The notes beneath the pieces were generated by a model. The model saw only the letters and a list, made by a program, of their open reading frames with translations. It was not told where the DNA came from and made no database searches. A stretch of 64,000 nt of DNA, taken from Eustoma russellianum (taxonomy: Eukaryota; Streptophyta; Magnoliopsida; Gentianales; Gentianaceae). This document shows positions 58,285-64,000 of this stretch, one piece after another; positions within the stretch are counted from its first letter, which is position 1, and each line of letters opens with the position of its first letter. A program made the position numbers and the translations under genes. Location: assembly GCA_036186865.1 (NCBI GenBank), contig AP025042.1, positions 31,059,727-31,123,726 of the forward strand. Direction: 5' to 3'.

Positions 58285-58625
58285 TCATGCTTCGGGCATG
58301 TCGGTTATTTAGTCATGTCATGCTTCAGACATGATAATTATTCATAACAACGATTTATGCTTTGAACATAATAAAGCGATTCATGCTTCGAGCATGATAA
58401 CAATTAACGGCTTAGGTATGTTAACAATTCATGCTTCGGGCATGATAAAACGATTCGTGCTTCAGGCATAATAACAATTAATGGTTTAGACATGTTAACA
58501 ATTCATGTTTCGGGCATGATAAAACGATTCATGCTTCAAGAATGATAAGAATTAATGCTTCAGACATGTTAATTATTTAGTCATGTCATATTTCAGGCTT
58601 CAGGTATGTAAAATATAAATAGTGA
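58285..58625 (-). repeat. Mini-hairpin array in the Copia-D leader, right part
   Basis: About twelve copies of CATGCTTCGGGCATG or variants (CATGCTTCAGACATG, CGTGCTTCAGGCATA), each able to form a 4-5 bp stem with a 5-base loop. They are separated by ATAAAACGATT or ATAACAATTA, with a period of roughly 28 bp. It lies between the Copia-D primer-binding site region and the Tat insertion. Confidence 0.8.
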
Positions 58626-58989
58626 CATTGATATACTTCAGGTATATCAAATATTTGTACGTAAATAACGATAATATATACTCCAGGTATATATATACTT
58701 CACGAGTTCTCTTAACAAATTGAGAAAACAACCGTACATTCAAAATCTAGAAAATAGATGCCTCAACCAAATACACAACCGAATAAAGAAGACTGCCACC
58801 AAAACAAAATAACGAGCTGAAGATGTTCAAAAAGAACATAAATCTAGAACCTGAAATAAAAGCATCACTGAAATAAAAGAAGAGTTCTAATTGCTTGCCG
58901 GCAGATAATTTTGAAGGAATTTGTGGAGAAGTCGAAGTCTGGCCTGAGGGAGATCTTATCTTCTCGCAGCTAGCGTCGTGTTGATAACG

Positions 58990-59280
58990 TGTTATAAACT
59001 CAAGCAAGAATATAGTAGAGGAGAGAAAAGAAAACAGAAACTAAAGAGCTTTGTATGTCAAGATGTGTCATTCATATATGATATGTGGTCCTATTTATAG
59101 GACTGATAGAGTGAAGATAAACTTGGACAAACCTTTTTGAATATCTACATCTAATCTGATATTCATGGTATACAAAAGAGATATGTAATACTTTGGATAT
59201 CCACATCTAATATAATGTCTATCTCTACAATGTATATCAATATCATGTTTATCCTTGGGATTCCAATATATTCATAAAAA
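58990..59280 (-). repeat. Copia-D 5' LTR remnant and primer-binding region
   Basis: On minus, CCTATAAATAGGACC (about 59089-59103) is a likely TATA box and the sequence ends CTTGAGTTTATAACACG. TTATCAACACGACGCTAGC (about 58973-58991) follows, matching the TTATCA-x-CACGA primer-binding type seen in some plant Copia families. The outer end is not defined. Confidence 0.6.
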
Positions 59281-59294
59281 AAGGACTAATATTA

Positions 59295-59460
59295 TAGTTC
59301 TTGAAGCAAACGGAAGAATCCTTCGCCTTGGGCCCCAATCGCCTCAGACTCAAGGAACATTGTGGATGATGTAAATCAGGAGTCCAGCGGCCTCCTAAGT
59401 TGGATGAAGAATTATACAGTGATCCACACAAAATGCCCCATACAAACTAGCAAAAGCGGT
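59295..59460 (+). repeat. Dispersed repeat D, copy 4
   Basis: ATCCTTCGCCTTGGGCCCC, GGAACATTGTGGATGATG, AGTCCAGCGGCCTCCTAAG, CAGTGATCCACACAAAATG and CATACAAACTAGC follow the same order as the other copies. Confidence 0.65.
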
Positions 59461-60360
59461 TCAAGGTGGCCCCTACAAACAAGAAGAAGTGAAGCACCCA
59501 GAATGTTATGCCCCGCATCCTCCGTAAAATAAATAAAGGATAAACGAAAATTAAATAGGTTAAGGAAAATAAATGATAATGAATTAAGAATTAAGTATTA
59601 GGATTAAATAAAGTTTATTGAAAGGATTAAATACAGAATTAAGTAGTATTTAATTTTAGAATTAAATATTAGGAATTTATCCTTTAAGATAAATAAGATA
59701 ATAAGATATAATTTAGAAACTCCAAATTTCACCCTTTCCATATAAAAACTAACAGAACGTCAGTTTTCTCATTCACGCAGAGAAAACCGCTGCCCCTTCT
59801 AGCCTCCTTGAGCGATTTCCTCTCCTTGGCAACCCTAGGTGAAGAATTTTCAAGATTTTCAATTCGTTCTTCTTCCGTCTTTCGTTTCTTCCTCGAGTAA
59901 TCAAAGGCAAGTAATCATCTTATAAGTTCTTACATTTTGCGAAAGAAAAAGGCCTACTTTGGATATCAAAATGGATCACCATGCAGTAGTTTCTTTCTGT
60001 GAATCTATATGTGCCTTATGTGTTTTGGTTTCGGATTTTGGTAATTATATGTTAAAATCATTGTTATTGTTGTTGATTTTGAAAGATCATGCAAAACCAA
60101 ATTCCCTTGAATCCCCATTGTGCTATTTGCGGTTGAAAAGGAGAAAAGGGGAGGAAAGGTGAGATCTTTTGGGTTTGTTTGATGAATGATATGCGTTTTA
60201 GACTTGGATCCGTGATTGGTTTGAGAAAGATTTGTGTTGATGAATTGAGTATGGATTGATAGGGAGGATTAGGCTTGGAATGGTTGGAAGAAAACTGGAA
60301 ATCGACTGGAATTTAGACCTGCAGTTTTTGCAAAAATCGCAGGATGAAGAATCTTAAAAT

Positions 60361-60610
60361 TGATGACGTCGATTGATCGACGTCAGGGTATGACGTACGT
60401 CGATCGATCTATGTCCAGATAGTGAGAGGATGACGTACCTCAGATAAACGTAGATCGATCGACGTATAAAGGGTGAGAGATCGATGTGTCTCAGATGTAC
60501 GTCGATCGATCGACGTAGGATAGAGTGAGAGATCGACGTGCCTCAGATGGACGTCGATCGATCGACGTCAGGGTATGACGTACGTCGATCGATCGACGTC
60601 AGGGTATGAC
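60361..60610. repeat. Array of CGTCGATCGATCGACG palindromes in chromovirus LTR
   Basis: Six or seven copies of ACGTCGATCGATCGACGT or variants (GTCGATTGATCGACGTC, CGTAGATCGATCGACGT), mostly 40-60 bp apart and joined by GAGAGATCGAYGTG/CCTCAGATG or AGGGTATGACGT links. The core is a perfect 18-bp palindrome that differs by two symmetrical bases from the one in the Copia-A LTR. Confidence 0.9.
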
Positions 60611-61071
60611 ATCCACCTGTTTTGTGGGAAAATAAGGAAAGAAAGAGGGAAGCTAGGGGACCCTTTGTGTGACCTTAGGAACTTTTTAGGACCTGATTGA
60701 GGTTAGTCTAAGTCTTGGGAACATGACTTAAGATGGTGAATCAAATGTGGAGAATTCGAAGGGTGTTCGAATCGGATTTTAACGTAAATGGCCTATGGGG
60801 TTATGAATGAATGTATGTGACTTTACAGAGTTCAAGAAGAGAAGTGGGAGGGTTCCTACATTATCCTTTGGGCTCTAGAGTGAATGTTTAGGTAATGTGG
60901 CCTGCCGGGAAGAATAAGCTCGAGTGCGGAAGTGAGATGAGTCTCGTGTGACTGAGGGATACGTGAATGTGATTTGAAGTATGTGAATGAAGAATGTGTT
61001 GATATGAGGAGTCTTGCATTTTTGCATCATGGCACGTGCATAATGTTTTGAAAAGAGCTGTGCTTCAGCAC

Positions 61072-61280
61072 AGGGTATAAAGTTTGCGAAATTGGCTGTA
61101 ATGTTACACGGGGTGGAAATGTAAGCCGTGGTGCATTACAGGGTATAAAGTTGGCTGTAATGTTACACGGGATGGAAATGTAAGCCGTGGTGTATTACAG
61201 GGTATAAAGATAAGCTGTGGTGTGTCATGGGATGGAAATATAAGCCATGATCCATCACAGGGTATAAAGTTATGTGACCG
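61072..61280 (+). repeat. 60-bp tandem repeats in chromovirus LTR
   Basis: Units start with AGGGTATAAAG at 61072, 61140, 61199 and 61259 (68, 59 and 60 bp, then partial). They share GGCTGTAATGTTACACGGG and GGAAATGTAAGCCGTGGTG. They are non-coding. Confidence 0.85.
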
Positions 61281-61961
61281 GACATTGTGACATGCATTGC
61301 ACTGTTTTGAAAAGAAATCGCACACGCATTGGTGATTGTGTAGTGTAGTGCATATTTTGTCATGCATCACGCGAGTCGTTATGTTATGATTGGCTTGTAA
61401 CTGGATTGCCATTGAACTGCTAAATGTGTATGAATTACGGTTCTTGCTTTCGTATGCTACTAGTCTATAATTTTTGAAGTTATACAAGACATGTGCCCCA
61501 CCAATCCCTTGAATTATATATTACTCATGTCTTGCCATGTGTTGATCCTGTATGTCTTATAAGAGGGTTACTTGCTAGCGTTTTTCGCTAAGGGTACTAC
61601 CTTTATTTTTGCTGATGAGCCTAGCTATGATATGATCTTCATAGAGGACGATGTTGAGTGGGTTGAATGGGATGTCTAGAAGTCACCTTGGGAATTGTTT
61701 TAGACTATTTCTTGTTATTTCAGTTTTCTTAGTTCGTTTGAAGACTTAGATGACTGCGTTCGTAAACAATTATTGATGGTCACTTTACCCTTTTGGTGTA
61801 CCGCTTGATGGTTTAGATTTATGTGATACATGATTTCGCACTTATTTCTCTTACGTCATTGATGATGTGTATTCGAGAGATGAGACGTCTTGTAGTCTTC
61901 TTAGTAAGCTACGACGGGTGCACCGGTTCGGAATCTGCTGTCCGGGTCGGGGCGCTACAAG

Positions 61962-61974
61962 TGGTATCAGAGCC
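61962..61974 (+). other. Chromovirus primer-binding site
   Basis: TGGTATCAGAGCC, complementary to initiator methionine tRNA, lies two bases after the LTR end. Confidence 0.93.
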
Positions 61975-62230
61975 TAGACTTCAGATCTACCTCGGAGACC
62001 TAGGTTATATCATGTAGAGTCTTAAGTTATGAATTTGACCCTAAGTTGATCCTTAGGTCTAAGTACATGATCTTAGATATAAGTCTGATTGGGGATGAGT
62101 GTGTGCAAGTGCGATAAAATTTAATCAATCAATGATTTTTATTTTACGAGTTCCGTCCTGTATAACGCATAAGGATTTTCAGTATTATCTTTAGAATGAC
62201 TTAATGCTAATAAGCGTGATCTTGCAGACA

Positions 62231-63307
62231 ATGCCTCCCAGAAGAGACCATCAAGGAAACGGTGGCAACAGGAACGATAACCCTCCACCACCATAAGTGT
62301 TAGTACCCCAGACCTTGATAGACGCTATCACAGTGATAGCGCAAGGAGTTGCCCAGCATCAACAACAACCCCCTCCGCCACCACAGCCTCAGCACGACAT
62401 TCGTTATTACATAGGGGAGATGCGGAAGATGCATGCCCCAACCTTTGAAGGGACCGCCGATCCAGAGGTGGCCGGATTCTGGTTGGAAGAGGTGGAAAAG
62501 TGCTTCAGGCTTGTGAAAGTGCCTGAAGAACTCAAGGTTGATGTGGCCACGCCCTTACTGATAGGCAGAGCCAACGCATGGTGGAATGGTATTCTGCCAA
62601 AGATGATTCCCCTTATTCTATGGAGACAGTTTGTACATGCCTACAAAGATTACTATGTGCCTGAAACTGCCATTTTGGAGAAGATGAGGCAGTTTGACAA
62701 ATTTGAACAAGGGAGGATGTCTGTTTCTGATTACGCCGATAGATTCCATTCCTTGGAAAAATTCACGCCCATGGTGTTGGAAAACAACAGGATGAAAATG
62801 GTGAAATTTGAGGAAGGGTTGAACCCCCGCATACGGACGGCCATAGCGGGGTCTAGCTTGAAAACTTTCGAAGAGATGTTGGATGCATGTTACCGCGTGG
62901 AGAGTGACATGCGCAGGTCACACCCTAGAGAGGCTCGTGACGAGTCTAGAAAGAGGCCTAGGGAAGAGAGAAGTGGAGGTAGACCCGGACGTTGGGTCAA
63001 GATTCCTAGGAAAGGGCAGACAGGGCCAGCTCTGAGGGCACCACAGCAGAACCAGCCCGACCGTCAAGCACCAGCAGTATGCCCACACTGCCAGAAAAGA
63101 CATGTGGGTGAATGTTGGAAGAAGTCAGGAGCATGTTTCAAGTGTGGGAAGACGGGCCATAGGATAAAGGATTGCCCCGAGTGGAACCCAAAGCCACAGG
63201 GAGAAGCAGGGCCGGGACAGCAGAGGGGCATGCCCAATGCGAGAGTCCACGCGATGACGGACGCTGAAGTACAGGAGGGTACGGACGTTGTGACAGATAC
63301 GACTTAA
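62231..63307 (+). pseudogene. Chromovirus gag, one in-frame stop
   Basis: ATG at 62231 (MPPRRDHQGNGGNRND). A TAA at 62294-62296 interrupts the Pro-rich N-terminus after 21 codons, probably a one-base change from CAA. The remaining 336 codons are open: Gag core MHAPTFEGTADPEVAGFWLE, ANAWWNGILP, FDKFEQGRMSVSDYADRFHS and FEEGLNPRIR. A basic stretch follows, then the zinc knuckle CFKCGKTGHRIKDC (C-x2-C-x4-H-x4-C), preceded by another CPHC...H...C motif. Residues match the Tekay/Del Gag. The frame ends with a stop at 63305-63307, although in relatives it continues into protease; see the candidate intron at 63279-63406. Confidence 0.85.
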
Positions 63308-63406
63308 GTTAAATATTAGTTACTTAAGTTGAATTTTAGTTGTTTAAGTTGGAGATTAAATGTGCCTTATGTGAAAACCTTTATGTGCTACCCTTTGTGT
63401 GTTTAG
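63279..63406 (+). other. Candidate intron or insertion between gag and protease
   Basis: A 128-bp segment beginning GTACGG and ending CCTTTGTGTGTTTAG, AT-rich and containing stops in the gag frame. Joining 63278 to 63407 would keep the reading frame (GAG G / GT GTG ATT, giving E-G-V-I-L). An insertion of about 110 bp after GTTGTGACAG (63296) would also restore frame, so intron and insertion are both possible. Confidence 0.45.
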
Positions 63407-64000
63407 GTGTGATTCTAGTTAATAAAGTACCTGCGAACGTATTGTTTGATAGCGGAGTGAGTCACTCCTTCATTTCTAAGCGATTCGCCAAAGGACTCGA
63501 CTGTCTACCCGAATGGATTGAAACCCCCTTCAGGGTGCAGGCAGCAGGCGAACAAGTGCTGGTTTCCCACCACCAGTACAAAGATTGTGAGTTGGAGTTG
63601 GATGGAAAGGTGTTTTTTGTGACATTAATTCCAATTCCGATGAAGGATTTTGATGTGATATTGGGCATGGATTGGCTGACCAAGAATCATGCTAATATTG
63701 GCTGTAGACTTAAGCAAGTGACCGTTAAGGACCCTGAGATGAATGAGATAACGGTACAAGGAAACATCAAGCTACCCAAAGCCCCAAAAAAGATATACTT
63801 GACGGCGATTAAGGCTTTTAATGCTTTGCAAAAAGGAGCAGAGGGATTTATGGTGTATGCAGTAGATGCTAAGCAAGAAGTTCCCTCCATAGATCAGATT
63901 CCGGTAATCAATGAATTTAAGGACGTATTTCCAGACGACTTACCGGGAGTTCCGCCATCAAGAGAAGTGGAGTTTGAGATTAACTTGATTCCCGGAGCCG
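63407..64000 (+). CDS. Chromovirus protease and start of RT linker, partial
   Basis: The open frame (codons from 63409) runs to the window end. VLFDSGVSHSFIS (about 63437-63475) is the aspartic protease active site, with D-S-G in place of D-T-G, as is usual in plant Ty3/Gypsy elements. ILGMDWL near 63660 is the second protease landmark (hydrophobic-hydrophobic-G-M-D-W-L). The linker ends FKDVFPDDLPGVPPSREVEF, which in relatives leads directly into RT. No stop was found. No ATG is needed because it would be made as part of a Gag-Pol polyprotein. The protease cuts the polyprotein within virus-like particles. The product is incomplete only because the window ends. Confidence 0.82.

Larger units (their letters stand above)
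42500..59280 (-). mobile_element. Copia-D: Ty1/Copia retrotransposon split by a nested Tat element
   Basis: Minus-strand element. The left LTR remnant (about 42500-42667), pol (42665-45140) and gag (45341-46415) are followed by a leader that is interrupted at 47151/58277 by the Tat element, then by the rest of the leader and a right LTR (about 58990-59280). The two leader halves share GCTTC-AGGCAT-type mini-repeats, which supports their having been one unit. The RT core is deleted. Outer boundaries are approximate, and the two LTR remnants cover different parts, so they cannot be aligned. Confidence 0.75.
59504..61959 (+). repeat. Chromovirus 5' LTR, 2.46 kb
   Basis: Starts TGTTATGCCCCGCATCC and ends GGGGCGCTACA, directly before the primer-binding site. 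CATATAAAAAC at about 59740-59750 is a likely TATA box, followed by a leader-like CT-rich sequence. It contains the palindrome array (60361-60610) and the 60-bp repeats (61072-61280). The 3' copy is outside the window, so the exact ends rest on TG...CA and the PBS. Confidence 0.8.
59504..64000 (+). mobile_element. Del/Tekay-like chromovirus (Ty3/Gypsy), partial
   Basis: The 5' LTR (59504-61959), primer-binding site, gag and protease are in the window. RT, RNase H, integrase and the 3' LTR lie beyond 64000. The long LTR, the Gag sequence and the DSG protease are those of the Tekay/Del group. Gag has one in-frame stop, while protease is open to the window edge. Confidence 0.88.

Noticed and set aside
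60361..60610. Possible CRISPR or satellite array
   Set aside because: Links between palindromes are themselves repeated rather than unique spacers, and only a few units occur inside an LTR.
61104..61487. 127-codon minus-strand ORF with repeated HHGLHFHPV-like words
   Set aside because: Shadow of the 60-bp tandem repeats in the chromovirus LTR.

Overview
The window is nuclear DNA of a flowering plant, most likely a eudicot. The signs are GT-AG introns, AT-rich intergenic DNA, and Copia, Tat-type and chromovirus-like LTR retrotransposons, together with Au-like SINEs, LINE 3' ends, hAT remnants and MITEs. I cannot name the species. Nothing points to bacterial, organellar or free viral DNA.

Only one host gene is clear: a nine-exon gene on + (CDS 10650-17500) for a malectin-like/LRR receptor-like protein of the RLP4 type. 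Its 629 codons are intact, with a signal peptide, a malectin-like region, short LRRs, one membrane segment and a short tail without a kinase. A small unrecognised ORF lies at 4549-4995. Almost everything else is transposon-derived.

Layout. 1-1270: edge of a minus-strand Copia element (Copia-A) whose LTR carries palindromic ATCGATCGAT repeats. 1964-2650: TRIM-like mini-retrotransposon with reiterated LTR pieces. 3.7-9 kb: microsatellite, LTR-like piece, LINE 3' end, SINEs and a foldback MITE. 10.4-17.7 kb: the RLP4-like gene. 18768-24040: Copia-B, complete in structure (236-bp LTRs with 4 differences by eye, 5-bp target duplication) but coding-dead. 24488-29395: Copia-C on minus, internally deleted and decayed. 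30.4-32.5 kb: an intact stand-alone DUF4283/zinc-knuckle ORF followed by a hairpin and a TA tract. 33-42.5 kb: MITEs, SINEs, a hAT transposase remnant, a hAT-type MITE with 8-bp TSD and a LINE remnant. 42.5-59.3 kb: Copia-D on minus, split by a nested 11.1-kb Tat-lineage Ty3/Gypsy element (47152-58276, TSD CCAAC). 59504-64000: a Del/Tekay-like chromovirus on +, running off the window, with a 2.46-kb LTR, gag and protease.

The Tat element is the richest object. Its gag-pol on minus includes the extra RNase H typical of the lineage, and is broken by stops and frameshifts. On the opposite strand, between the 3' LTR and pol, it carries a separate four-exon gene (Transposase_28-like domain plus coiled coil) with its own TATA-like box. 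A 45-bp palindromic tandem array lies between that gene and pol. Other signals worth checking are the near-identical palindromes shared by two unrelated LTR elements, a candidate intron at the gag-protease junction of the chromovirus, and a mini-hairpin array in the Copia-D leader.

Boundaries of decayed elements are approximate. Family names rest on recognised motifs, not on searches.
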